This document shows, one piece after another, positions 48,591-59,507 of a stretch of 64,000 nt of DNA. Made by a program: the position numbers and the translations under genes. The notes below the pieces were generated by a model. It searched no databases and was not told the DNA's origin. It was given only the letters and a program-made list of their open reading frames with translations. This stretch comes from Dasyornis broadbenti. Lineage: Eukaryota > Chordata > Aves > Passeriformes > Dasyornithidae. Location of the stretch: NCBI GenBank assembly GCA_013397935.1, contig VZRN01002231.1, positions 1,192,721 through 1,256,720 on the forward strand. Reading direction: 5' to 3'. Position 1 is the stretch's first letter. Each line of letters starts with the position of its first letter.

Positions 48591-50488
48591 ATGCAGACAC
48601 AGCCCTGCCTGACACCATCCTCCAATCAGTGTCTGTCATCTTGGTGATACCTGAAGGTGGTGACAGGAGAATGGAGTGTGACAGCAGGACAGACTGAGAG
48701 GTCCCTGAAAGCATGTTTTGCACTAGGTATCTTTTGATGGTAAAATAGCCCCAGTCTTTGGTTTTCTGCAACATGTGGTATTAGCAGGCTCTTGATCTGG
48801 GCACCCAAAAGAGAAGGTGCAACTGAAATAACTTTATTTGGTTTCCTTGTCTCTCCCTCTCACCCACGCATTAAAAAAGCATCTTTGTGAAAGTAGGAAG
48901 CTGTGGGTGAGAAGGAAGAACATTCCTGACATTTAAGGGAGACTGCTACTGTGTCCTCAATCCCACCTCAATAAGCTGTTGGCATTAAACATGGTGTTGG
49001 AAAAATGTGGGAGTGGATCCTCCCCAGGCAAAGCCATTGTGTGACCCTCCCTTGTAAAGGCTGTGGGAGTGGATGGGGACCTGTCCCTGGGTGGCTGGGG
49101 AATGCTGGTCTGGGATACAGAGGGGAGGACTGAGCCAGGGTAGGCATGACCAAGCTTGAACTTGTTGTTGGAGTTGGATTTATGTTGCTTTTGTGTCTTT
49201 TATGTCAGAAACACCGAAATGCAAGGAAGAGTCTGTGCTGTGGATCACTGCTGCAGCAAAGGGCATGTGGGGAACACCTCCAAAAAGCAGTGGGGTGTCT
49301 GGTGGTGCAGGCAAGGCTTTGTCAACACACCTGATTTATTACCTGCTCAGTTGCAGGCAAAGCTGAGCCTTTGCTTTGGAGAAAAAAGTGTGCATAGGTT
49401 GTTCAAATGTGCTCTTCTCAGATCCCAGTTTTGATGTTGAAGATCAAAGTCTGTGTATTGTGATTGCTTCCTTCAGCCGCAAGAGAATAATCTCCAGTTT
49501 ACTCTTATGTTAAGCATTTCCTTTTTCTAACACTACCCCATACAAATACAAACTTCAACATGGGTCTGTAAAATGCAAGAATAAAATGTTTATTATTGCT
49601 TGTGTGCACCTGTAAATCTGTGGGGAAATCACATTATCACTACTTAGAAATCTGCAGTAAATGAAGAATGGAAATTGAGAAATGGAAACGTCCCTGTCTC
49701 TCTTTGTTAGGATTTTGTAATGAGCTCTTAAAAGTGCTGGTACTTGCAGCATGGTCTGGATACTGGGTTTTTCCTTGGAAGGCAGGAGGGCAGCCCCCTG
49801 AGCTGGCTCTGCCTGGGCTGTTGATGCTGGGGCAGCTCTGCTCAGGCTGCAGCACTCACAGTGTCTTCCTCTTCTCACAGGTTTTTTTCTCAGCAGGACT
49901 GTGTCTGTGTTCTGTGCCTCGGGATCCATACCCCACGGAGCAGCCAAGGAAAGGGTGGGATGCGCAACGGGTAGTGGTAAGGAATGAAGCCGTTCCCCAG
50001 CATCCCACTTGGCACTGGTTCTTCATCCTCGTGCTGAGGGCAGGAGTCCTCGGCTCTGTCTTTCCCTTGCGGCGCAGGATGCCAGAGAGTTTATCGCTCT
50101 TTTTGCTCTGCTCGCAGCCCAGGACAAGCAATGGGAAAGCAGCGGGCTGTGTCCTTTGTGCTGCTGTTCAGGGTGTTGGATCGCTGAGCCCGGGCGGCAG
50201 CGCAGCCCCCGCGCGTCCCGAGCCCGGAGCGCTCCCGCAGCCCGAGCGGGGGTGGGGAAGAGCGGGTGGGTCCCGAGTCTGGGACGGAAGCGATTTGGGG
50301 TTTGCTGTTGATGCTTGAGGCTTTCAGAGTCGCAGCATCCGAGCTGGGTGCTCGCTGCTGCAGGGATGCAGCCGCACCAGGGCAGAGCCGGCTCTGCCCC
50401 CAGGGCTCAGTCCGGGACAAGCCCGGCACTTTTCGGATGTCACAGGGAAGACCCCACCAGGCACGTCCCGCCCGTCCCGCTGCCGGCC
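48591..50488. other. FASLG: FASLG upstream region
   Basis: The left part is AT-rich; from about 49780 it becomes GC- and CpG-richer towards the FASLG start. No TATA box is evident just before the start codon. The transcription start, and the NFAT or EGR-type sites known from the mammalian promoter, cannot be placed with confidence. The FASLG frame is open upstream of the chosen start codon back to at least 50315. Confidence 0.5.
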
Positions 50489-50755
50489 ATGCAGCAGAAC
50501 CTGAGCTACCTGTGCCCCCAGGTCTTTTGGGTGGACGGCTGTGCTGATGCAGGGGCTCCCTGCCCCCCGGCACCGCCTGTGGCTCCTTTCCCACCACCGG
50601 TACCCGACCGGAGGAAAAAGCCAAGAAACAACAGGGAAAGGAGGAGCGTCGGCTTCCTCGTGATGTTCTTGCTGATCCTGGTGGCCTTCACTGGAGTGGG
50701 GCTGAGCATGTATCAGATTTTTCACCTGGAGGAGGAGCTGGATGAACTCAGAGAG
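50489..50755 (+). CDS. FASLG: FASLG coding exon 1 (residues 1-89)
   Basis: Encodes the cytoplasmic tail, transmembrane helix and the first stalk residues (FHLEEELDELRE, as in the human FHLQKELAELRE). The tail has a short proline stretch (PCPPAPPVAPFPPPVPD) followed by a basic cluster (RRKKPRNNRERR). Donor GAG|gtgagg, phase 0. Confidence 0.95.
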
Positions 50756-52902
50756 GTGAGGTCTGCCTGGCTGGTCACAGGTACCCGGGGAAACAGGGAA
50801 AAGGAAACACTTGGAATCGTGTCTGAGATGGTCAGGTGGTGTAAAGCTCCCCAGTGGGCAGGATGGTGGCATTTCAGTGTCTGCTGTGACAGAATAAGGG
50901 GGGTTGCTTATTAATGTGAGGGACTGATGTATCTTGATACCTTCATGTTCCTGAGGGCTTCCAGGTCTCTCCCTGTGTATTTCTTAGCACTTTGCAGCCC
51001 CTCATGAGCACCCAGAATTAGCCACTGTCAAAGCCAGCCCTTCCTCTCGGTCTAAGCCAGTGTCCCTCTTCTCTTTTGACAGTCTGCCAGTGCTGAACAC
51101 ATCCCTCCAGCTTTGGAGAAACTCATAGGTAAGTCTGTGCCTGGAGGAGGAACCCATTGAAATTGAAACCTTCCACAAGAATTTTTCTAGATTTCACTTA
51201 GGAAAAAAAAAAAAAACAACCCAAAAAACAAAAACAGAGTTTCAATTTGAGTGGAACAATTTAAAAATTGTGTTTTGAACTTCTAAACTATTGCTTTTCT
51301 TTTACATTCCATATTTGTGTTATAAGTGAGGTTATGCTTTTTAAAAATGGCCAAATCAGAAAGAAATGTTCCCCTCTTGACAATTTCTTCTAGATCTGAA
51401 GAGTTTTAATTTTTCCCCCCTTGAAGATTTTGGTTATTAGAAAAGTTAATTTATTTTCAAATTTGTTCTGATACTGAATCAAAGCAAATTTGGAAATAGC
51501 AAAATTCTTGGGAAAGGGCAGTCCTTGTTTTCATCAAGTCCTATATCAGCAAATTTTCTCCTTTAGGGGAAGGGGAGCTGTCATTTGAACTGGATGCTCA
51601 GTGCTCTGGACACAGGCTTCTTTAGCAGAAGCCAAGCATAAACAGTAACCCTGAATTTCTTGGGGGGATGGATAAATAAACAGAAACAGAGAAATAGCGT
51701 AATGGAGAAGGGAGAATAGAGAGAAAAATCTATTTGGCTTGTGAAAAGGCTGCTTCTAAAATCAGAAAATGTGAAGTAGATGTTAAGGGAAATTGAAAGA
51801 TGGAGTGGGATGGGATCCAAATACCAAGATACTGGAACCGGCCTATCTCTCCAAAGGGAGCTCAGCCCTCCAGGGAAAGCAGAGATTTCCCAGCTTTGCT
51901 CTGCCTTCCTGAGGACCAAGTCTGCCTGGCCAGTGGGATGGTTCACGGGGTCTCCAGCGTCAGCTTTGTGGCTGGCTTCCCCCTGCTCTCTGAGCTGATT
52001 TCTCCATGGAGCACAAGGCCAACGTCTTCCCTATCTTTGTGCAGGGCAGAAGGAGCAGTCCCTGAAAAAGGAAGTGAGGAAGGCAGCCCATTTAACAGGT
52101 ACGTGCTGAGGGAGCAGCAGGATGCAGGAGCAGGGGAATGGGCAGGTGTGATGGGATGGGAGGGTGGCATGGCTGTAGTTGTGAGGAGCCCACCTCACAC
52201 AGGCTTTCCTGTTTTCTTTGGGTTTCCTTGTGCTCTGACAGTGGAAAGTTGCTCCACAGATAAACCCCTCCCCCTCATTTATGCTTCTGAGTGAGGCCTG
52301 GTTTTGGCTTAGTTTTTGGGCTGTGCAGGGCAGGGAGCTGTCACTGGGGGTTGGTGTTGGTGAGGTGCGAGGTCGGGGAGAACTTTCCATGCTGCAGGCA
52401 AGGCTTGGAGAATGGTTGCCTTGCTGTGATGTGGGGTGTCACCAAAGCCAAAACACACAACTGAATGTACTTAACACCTTTTTTTTTGGTCTTGTTTCGG
52501 CTTCCAGGGAACCCAGCCCAACGGGACCTCCCTCTGGAGTGGGAGCCCATCTCTGGCCATGCCTACAGCAGTGGCATCCAGTACCGCAACCGGGGGCTCG
52601 TCATCAACGAGACTGGGCTGTACTTCGTGTACTCCAACATCCTCTTCCGCGGCAGCACCTGCGACAGCCAGGTCCTGTCCCATGTGGTGTACAAGAGAAA
52701 CCCAGCCTCTCCGGGCAGTCTCGTGCTCATGGAGGACAAAGCCATCAATTACTGCACAGGGCAGAGGATGTGGGCCCGGAACAGCTACCTGGGGGCTCTC
52801 TTCAAGCTCAGGAAGATGGACAGTTTGCACGTCAACGTCTCCAAAATCGCTCTGGTGAATTTTGAGGAATCCAGGACTTTCTTTGGTTTGTTTAAGCTTT
52901 GA
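50489..52902 (+). CDS. FASLG: FASLG, Fas ligand (TNFSF6), 4 coding exons
   Basis: Joined exons 50489-50755, 51083-51128, 52045-52098 and 52508-52902 give 762 nt, or 253 residues, against 281 in human. FASLG is a type II membrane protein that trimerises and triggers apoptosis through FAS, mainly from cytotoxic T and NK cells. The parts are a cytoplasmic tail (1-53) starting MQQNLSYLCPQVFWVD, a transmembrane helix (about 54-75, VGFLVMFLLILVAFTGVGLS), a stalk (about 76-122) and a TNF homology domain (about 125-253) ending FFGLFKL. A disulfide pair is expected between Cys174 and Cys205. Sequons NET156 and NVS232 are present. Met at 50489 is chosen by homology and has G at -3. The 28-residue deficit lies in the cytoplasmic tail. 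Identity is very secure. Confidence 0.96.
50756..51082 (+). other. FASLG: FASLG intron 1
   Basis: GT-AG intron of 327 bp. No repeat is seen. Confidence 0.9.
51083..51128 (+). CDS. FASLG: FASLG coding exon 2 (residues 90-105)
   Basis: Encodes the stalk segment SASAEHIPPALEKLI and the first base of Gly105. Size and phase match the small second exon of mammalian FASLG. Acceptor 'ttttgacag', donor ATAG|gtaagt. Confidence 0.92.
51129..52044 (+). other. FASLG: FASLG intron 2
   Basis: GT-AG intron of 916 bp. It has an A-rich run near 51203-51236 and an AT-rich middle. Nothing else is recognised. Confidence 0.9.
52045..52098 (+). CDS. FASLG: FASLG coding exon 3 (residues 105-123)
   Basis: Encodes GQKEQSLKKEVRKAAHLT, matching the human stalk end with its KKELRKVAHLTG motif. 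The metalloprotease cleavage that releases soluble ligand in mammals lies in this stalk. Acceptor 'tttgtgcag', donor ACAG|gtacgt. Confidence 0.93.
52099..52507 (+). other. FASLG: FASLG intron 3
   Basis: GT-AG intron of 409 bp with a T-run near 52482-52489. Nothing else is seen. Confidence 0.9.
52508..52902 (+). CDS. FASLG: FASLG coding exon 4, terminal (TNF domain, residues 123-253)
   Basis: Encodes the TNF homology domain: LPLEWEPISG, then GLVINETGLYFVYSNILFRG, Cys174, MWARNSYLGALFKL, and VNFEESRTFFGLFKL before TGA. The GLYFVYS and SYLGA blocks are typical of Fas ligand. The antisense strand also has a 212-codon open frame, which is a composition shadow. Confidence 0.97.
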
Positions 52903-53810
52903 AATGGAGCGTGGCCAGCAGCCCCTCCACACACATGCATGGATATGTGAGGGGTAAGTGCTGCCTGAGCGCAGTGGCACCACAAAAGCCACCAAGAAAC
53001 CATGTCTGGCCTTCAGCATGAGGGGGTTCAAGCAACTGGTAAAGGCTTGAAAGTAGATACCTAGAAAGCAGCAGGGCTGTAGTGCATCAGCCTGAAGACA
53101 ATTGCACATATGCTCCTTCGAAAAAAACCCCTACAAACTCTAAACGTAGCATACTGAAGTTGGAACTCACTACTTGCTACTTGAGAAGATGCTGGGACCT
53201 GCTGCTCCACATGGTATCATGTTGGGGACGGCTGGTGGGTGTTAAGGAGGTGTCTGGGCCATGCCACAACACCACAGACAGTGGTGTGGGAATGAGTAGT
53301 GCAAACAGCTGCTCATCCCAAGCCATGGCTGGCCACCCTGCCCAGCACTGTAACTGCTGCACAACCGGCACTACCTGCGAGCTGGGCTGGGACAGGTGCT
53401 GCCTTCATTATGTGTTAAGTTATCGACCATTCCCACCCCAGAAAATGCTCCCCAACCCCTTTATTTAACTCATCCCAACTGCCTTGCAAGGAACATGCCA
53501 TGAGGGGTGTCCCAGAAGTGAAATCATGACCACTCCACGGTGGTGGGGATGGTGGGGAGGCCACAGGCTCTGCTGATGTAATCTGAGCAACACAGCAGTG
53601 CAGAGCAGTGGGGCTCGAGGTGAAAGCAGCATCTCCAGCCCCCCTCCTGCCCTTTCAACACATGGAGGTCTTGTCTGCCACTCCCTTCATGGTGTACGTG
53701 GTGACATGATGGCACCTCTCAATTATATGACTTAGGCTGGGCCCCTTGCCCTGAGATATTCTCTCCTGAGCAAAAGACAGATGGTAAATAAAGGTATATT
53801 TTTCTAGTGA
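52903..53810 (+). other. FASLG: FASLG 3' UTR
   Basis: About 0.9 kb from the stop codon to the first AATAAA. It has one AU-rich motif (TTTATTTAA near 53460) that could affect message stability. The end is inferred from the poly(A) signal. Confidence 0.7.
53787..53792 (+). terminator. FASLG: FASLG polyadenylation signal AATAAA
   Basis: AATAAA in 'ggtaaataaagg', followed by a GT-rich stretch (gtgagtggtactgtcctc). Cleavage is inferred near 53805-53815. Confidence 0.75.
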
Positions 53811-55619
53811 GTGGTACTGTCCTCTCCTCATTTTGTGCAGCAGGCTTCTGCCAGGGCCAAAGCACTGAAGGGGCTTCTGTGATTGGGGTCAGCACTTTGT
53901 TCCTTCTCCAGCATCATGGCAGAAATCTGAGTGCTTCATTGCACTTCACTGCCTGCTTGGCAGTGCACAGGGTCCTTTCCATGAGGCTTTGGAGTTCCAG
54001 CATCAAAACACCAGGATCTGGGGACTGGGGTGGTGTGATATGGGCAGCACAGACAAGCCCACTTTGGCCTTCAGGAAGCACCTGATCTCAAACCACAGTT
54101 TTGAGCTCAAGTGGAACCAGGCACTTGTAGCTGAGCAGAAGTGCTGTTGTCCCCACAGGCACCATCTCTGTGAACACTTCTCACAGAGTGGTCTGAAGGG
54201 CAAAGAAAGGAAAAAAGTGGTGTAAAAAAACCCAAAAATCTCCAGACCCTATTTGTTCATCCTGGTGTCTGTTCCAGGGAACCCTGGGGCTGTCTCTCAT
54301 GTTGCCACCAGGCAGGACACATAGGCTGCAGCTGTGGTAAATCATCATCTTTGTCTGTGCTCCTGCCTTCTTGCAGCTCTGATGAAGGTCTCAGTGAATG
54401 TGGCTCTTCAGCAACCTGCAGCATTTGTTTCCTTTTCCACGGTGCTGCTTTCAGCTTGGTGCTGTGGCCCTGTGGTTTGTGTTTGATTCAGGGAAGTTTA
54501 TTTCTTCGAAACTTCTCAGTGATCTGGCTACTGCTGTGGCAAATGGGAAGAGAGCACTGCACTCTTGTTCATGCAGCCATGGCTGATATTTCCACTGTAT
54601 TTCTCAGGATGGAAAATATCTCAAAAGGATGAAGTTGAGGGACCTTTTGGCTTGACTAATTCTTTCTCACTGCACTCACCCCTGCATGTGTCAGACGGCC
54701 AAACCTCACAGCACAGGTGCTGGATCCAGACTGTGCTGGGAAAGGCTGGAAATTGCTGTCCTCTTCTGATTGCTGTTTGTGCTGTGTTGCTAGTGATGAG
54801 ACATCCTAGTGCTGGGACATCCAAGTGGGGAGTGGGAAGCTCTGTGTACGCGTGCCTTGCAGCTGTGTCTGTAACCAAACCCGCCGAGCACATCACCTGC
54901 TTCCCTTCTTTTCCGGGGAGGAGCCTGGAGAGAGGCAGAGCATTCCGTGCCCACAGGAAGCCTGCCCTGAGGTTACTCTATCTGCTGGTATGGTATTGGA
55001 AGGGCTGGAACGATCCCAAAAGCTTCTCTAGGCCAGAACACAGTAACTCATGCAGGCTGTGGCTACAGTCAGCTCTGGGGCAGGATGCAGCACATGCTAT
55101 TGCTGCACATAGGGGGGATCAAGGATCTGTCCTTACCTGAAATGCTAAAGGCATTGCAGACCTGCATATTTTGGAGGCAGTGGCACAGTGGGGTGGGCAG
55201 TGTTATTATAAATAGTGCTGGGTCTCCTGAGGTGGACAGAGCTGGCTTATCCCTGCAGGAGCAAGCTGGGGCTCCAAGGCTCTCTCCCGAGTCAGAGTGG
55301 CTGTGACCGTGTGCACTCAGCGTCACAGCTGCCAGCGAGACCTGGTTCTGCTCTGTGATCCCTTCCTCAAATATCCCTCTCCACTGCCCAGAGCAAAGCT
55401 ACTGCTTAGCTCGTAGGCTCTGACTAAAGATTGGAAGTGAGCTCATGACAGGATTATACAACTTCAAGCTGCATGAAGTCAATTCATAGGCTGCTTGTGC
55501 CATGAGGAGTTTACTGGTCATCTGTTTATCTATCTAATAAGCTGTTAATTTAGTGAAATGTTTTCTAATTATTACCATTAAGTATTCAATGAGTATTTAA
55601 TGCTGACATTAGGCTCTCT
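53811..55619. other. Intergenic sequence downstream of FASLG
   Basis: No gene is supported. Open frames (up to 191 codons at 54565-55140) show no domain, signal or conserved motif. No recognised repeat is seen before the CR1 copy at 55620. Confidence 0.6.
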
Positions 55620-55995
55620 CAGGCTGAGACAGTTAGGGTTATTCAGCCTGGAGAAGGTTCCAGGGAGACCTTAGAGCACTTTCCAGTGCCTCAAGGGGCT
55701 CCCAGAGATGGACAGGGACTTGTGACAAGAGCATGGAGTGAAAAGGCAAGGAGGAATGCTTTAAACTAAAAATGGGTAGGTTTAGATTAGATATTTGGAA
55801 GATGTTCTACCCTGTGAGGGTGGTGAGGCACTGGCACAGGCTGCCCAGACACGTTGTGGATGCCCCAACCTTGGAAGTGTTCAAGGCCAGGTTGGATGGG
55901 GCTTGGAGCAACCTGCTCTAACAAAAGGTGTCCCTGCTTGTGGCAGGGGGCTTGGAAAGAGATGCTCTTTAACCCAAACCATTCTGTGATTTTTA
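55620..55995 (+). mobile_element. CR1 LINE 3'-end fragment
   Basis: A long CR1 tail in + orientation: 'cagcctggagaaggttccag', 'gtgaggcactggcacaggct', 'gttcaaggccaggttggatg', then 'cccaaaccattctgtgattt'. It ends with the characteristic ATTCTGTG octamer. Insertion boundaries are approximate. Confidence 0.9.
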
Positions 55996-56332
55996 ATAGC
56001 TCTAGGGCTGTACTTAAAATTATTAAATAAAAATATTCAAATCATTATTTTGAACTTCCCAAGTATTTTGCTGCCTCCCCAGCAAGGGAAGGGTCTCTGC
56101 TCTAGAAAGGATATCCCAGGTCCATCAGCAGGACTGACCATTAGGACGTTTGGGTTTTCTCTGTCCTGCAGCCATGGTCGCAGAGGTCTGAGCTGACATC
56201 CTCTCTCCTGATGGAGCAGCCTGGCTTGGGTGTGGATGTGCCTCAGGGCTTCAGCACAATTTAACAGGGCTCCAGAGACACCCCCTCTGCAGAGAACGTG
56301 GCTGGCAAGAAGTGAGCAGCCCAGATCATCTC
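55996..56332. other. Spacer between two CR1 copies
   Basis: About 340 bp, AT-rich at the left end. No gene or repeat is recognised. Confidence 0.6.
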
Positions 56333-56458
56333 CCTAGATGTGTTTAAAAAGAGACTGGATGTGGCACTCACTGCCGTGGTTTAGTTGGGGTGGTGTTAGG
56401 GCATGGGTTGGACTCGGTGGTCTTGGAGGTCTCTTCCAACCCTGTGTGATTCTGATAA
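56333..56458 (+). mobile_element. CR1 LINE 3'-end fragment, different subfamily
   Basis: Carries 'tgtttaaaaagagactggat', 'gccgtggtttagttggggtg', 'gggttggactcggtggtctt' and 'ttccaaccctgtgtgattct'. This is a CR1 variant tail distinct from the copy at 55620-55995, in the same orientation. Confidence 0.85.
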
Positions 56459-59400
56459 AAGGTCTCTGGTCTACTTCTATGGCCCAGGACACAGACAGCC
56501 CTTGTGGGCCACTGAACCCTTCCCAGGAGATGACCACGTGGATGTGCAGTTGGCCAAATCAGAGCTCTGCATGGCAAACATTTGTGCTGCTTTGTGGCCA
56601 AGCATAGAGAGCTGCTTGACAGAGATGTGGCCTTTTTTGTGGTTGATGTGTTTTAGATTTTGTGTCCTATTTACCTGCCTTGGCAGAGGAAAAAGGACAC
56701 CAGGTGCTAGTGCCTTGCAAGCCTTGTGTAGGCTCAGGATATGCCGTAACCATGGTGCCAGAAGGGGCTGCATCATAGACTGAACTGTATGGGTGGGGCC
56801 ATTGCTGCTTCCACAGCAAAGGGAATCCTCTAGGAAGGGAGGAACATTCCCTGGACAGCTATGGCCAGCACCCCTCAGACCAACACTGCAAGTTGCATCC
56901 GTGTATCCTGGCTCTTCACCAGTCCGTGGTCACTCAGGATGGGAAGGAAGGTGGCTGGTGCACAGCAAAGGTAAAGCAAAAGCAGAAGGAGAAGCTGCTG
57001 GTCTCCAGCTGATCCCTGGTGGGTGCTCCGGGGTGTCAGGGACAAGAAATGGAGCCACAACATCAACAGACTCCTGGCAGACGTCCTTGGACACACATCT
57101 TGGCTCGGAAACCTCAGAGCTCAGGTAGAGAGCTGGCACAGGCACTGGTGAGAGCTGTTGGATGTTTCTGTAGCCTCCCAGGGAGAAGAGAGAGCATGAG
57201 TAAGAACGGAAGAATTGATAAGTCTGAAGCCACTCAAATCCTGTGAGTGCAGGCAGAAACCTTCTGTTTGATCTGACAAGTTTTATTGTTGCTTTAGCTG
57301 CTTTTTTGGAGGTTGATTATTGGTTTTCTTTTTTGTGGGGTTTTTTTTTTTTTTTTTCTTCTTTTACCTCCTTTTTTTTACCTGAAACCAGCCTTGTGCT
57401 CCCTGAGTTTCTGTTACAATGTTTTGCGTGGGATCACTTCTCCCAGCCGAAGGACCTGCACAGACTCTGGCAAATTTTAACCAGGTTGGGAAGGAGCATT
57501 GCCTAGTGGCTAGAGACAAGAAAAAGGGAAGAGGAGTATACTTAGATATTGCTATTAGTCTCCTAGGGCTCTGACACATGGGTGCATTACATCACGGTTA
57601 CAGAAGTGTAATTTTAGGCATGACTAAGTGACTGAAGTTCAACGCAAAAGAGAGAATGAGTAAAGAGAGAGGAGAAATTTTGCTGCAAGGTGAGGCAAGC
57701 TGAATGTGAATTTCTGGTTGATTTTAAGCACTAAAAATGGTAATTTCATAACCCAGTTTGAACCATCCTGAGGTGCTGTCTCCCTGCCCTTGAAGGGTTT
57801 ATGTACCATATGTATTTTATTCTGCATAGGGGGGTGTTCAGTGGCGAGACAGGGTGTGATCCATCTGCCAGTCTATGCATCCATGTGTCCAGAGCCCTCC
57901 AAGTCACAGATAAAATAAGTTCCAGAGCTGGCTGGATTGCTGTGCTATGGGAGAAGTGCCAGTGCTGTGCACAGAACCCCTGGAAGCAACAGAGCACCAC
58001 CTGCACAGGTCCCTGCTGCCACCAGACTCTTCTCTGTGGGCTGGTGGTGGCTGTAGGTGGTACCAGGCACTGGGAGCTTCTTCCTCCAAGTGCTGATTCC
58101 TCTCTCCTGTAGGACACTACCTGAAATTTCTGACCAGCCTTTCAGCCAAAATTGTTTCCCCAGTGCCATCCTTTATCTTCATGCAGATAAAAGCAAGGAA
58201 AAATCCAGCCCTGGTGCTTGGAGGAAGCTGGAGGATATACTGAGGGAACAAAGCAAGAGAGCATGGGCACATGGTGGCAGATTTTAAGGCTGCCATGCTC
58301 AACACTGCTGTGAGGAACGCTCAGCTGAAGGCAGAGTTGCCAGCAGCCATACAACCACTGAATTCTGTGAAAAAACCCCAAACCCTAAAATTGGCACTTG
58401 GTAGCAGTGCTTTCGTTTCTCAGTGTTTCAGGTCATTGCCTGTAAACCCTGGCTTCATGGGGCACTGAAGACAAGCTGCCTGATTTCCCGCAGTGCCTGT
58501 GCTGGGGTCATGCCCAGCAGCACAAATGTGTGTGGAAATGGTGACAGGGTGAGCTTGTCCCCTCCACCAGCTCGCAACCAGGTCCAGCCAGCACACCGAG
58601 AGAGAGAGAATAATGTTAGATGAAAGCAGGGCATGGCTTAGAGAAAAGAAATTAATGATTTTTTTGTCTTAAACTGTTGACTTTCCAGGAACATCACTTA
58701 GACAGCAAATGCTGGTTCTTTGTACAGCCTTCTTTGGAAAGTTGACCTTTTTTTTGTGACCAAACTGCTCTCCTTTGTTTTCCTGCAACTGTTTTCTAGT
58801 GGTTTGTACCCTCTGTAAGTCTGGTACCACTGTTCAACGCTTTGCTTTTGCTCTTAGGGTTTGAAAACCTCTTGCAGAACCATTGAATCACCTGTTAGCA
58901 GAATTCATCACGTAACTGGTTTGGAAATTCAGTCTTTCTTTAACCACTTTTTACTCATCTCATTCTTTACTTCTGATTTCCTCCGTGACCAAAAAAAAAA
59001 AAAAAAAAAAAAGGGAAAAAAAAAAAAAGAAAGGGAAAAAAAAAAAAAAGTAAAGAGGGGAAAAAAAGCTACCCGTTCCCTGAAGACCTACTTTTTAAAA
59101 GTGTTATTTCCTGTGGTCTCCAAGAGTACACTGAACACAGAAACGTGAACCTTAAGTATCTCTGAGTGTAAAAGGGAGCAATTGGGCAATGAGGCTCTGT
59201 GGTGACTTCCAGCAAAGCCCCAGCCTTGCATGGAGCTGCTGGATCAGCTGGGCAGTGTCTGTCGGGAATCCCTCCTTCCCCAGGCCACTGCCTGGTCTCC
59301 AAACGCCCTACCAGGCCTGCAAATAGATTTCTGCCAGAGATGCAGACAGAAATGCTTTTTTTCCCTCTCAGCATCCCTGTGTGCTGAATGGGGCAAGCAG

Positions 59401-59507
59401 AGCTGAGCCTTGTGTGATGTACTCAGAGTCTCACCTGGAATGTGCTACAGAAGAGACACCTGCTAGCTGGACACATCTCTCAGTGCTTGAAATTTAAATA
59501 CTGGGTA
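56459..59507. other. Intergenic sequence with low-complexity tracts
   Basis: No gene is supported. There is a T-rich tract near 57340-57378 and a long A-rich tract near 58990-59068. Open frames are short and featureless. Confidence 0.6.
58990..59068 (+). repeat. A-rich low-complexity tract
   Basis: Runs of A of 12 or more bases broken by GGG and G. It may be slippage-prone or assembly-fragile. No retrocopy is visible upstream that would make it a poly(A) tail. Confidence 0.9.

Noticed and set aside
50091..50872. Minus-strand frames of 177 and 182 codons near FASLG exon 1
   Set aside because: They arise in GC-rich DNA opposite FASLG exon 1 and its upstream region. There is no domain or splice structure.
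52471..53109. A 212-codon minus-strand frame
   Set aside because: It is the antisense shadow of FASLG exon 4 and shows no feature of its own.
54565..55140. A 191-codon frame downstream of FASLG
   Set aside because: It has no recognisable motif, and overlapping frames on both strands are similar in length. It does not resemble TNFSF18 or TNFSF4, the next genes expected by synteny.
58990..59068. A-rich tract as the tail of a processed pseudogene
   Set aside because: No coding-like sequence or poly(A) signal is recognisable upstream, and the runs are broken by G clusters, as in simple repeats.
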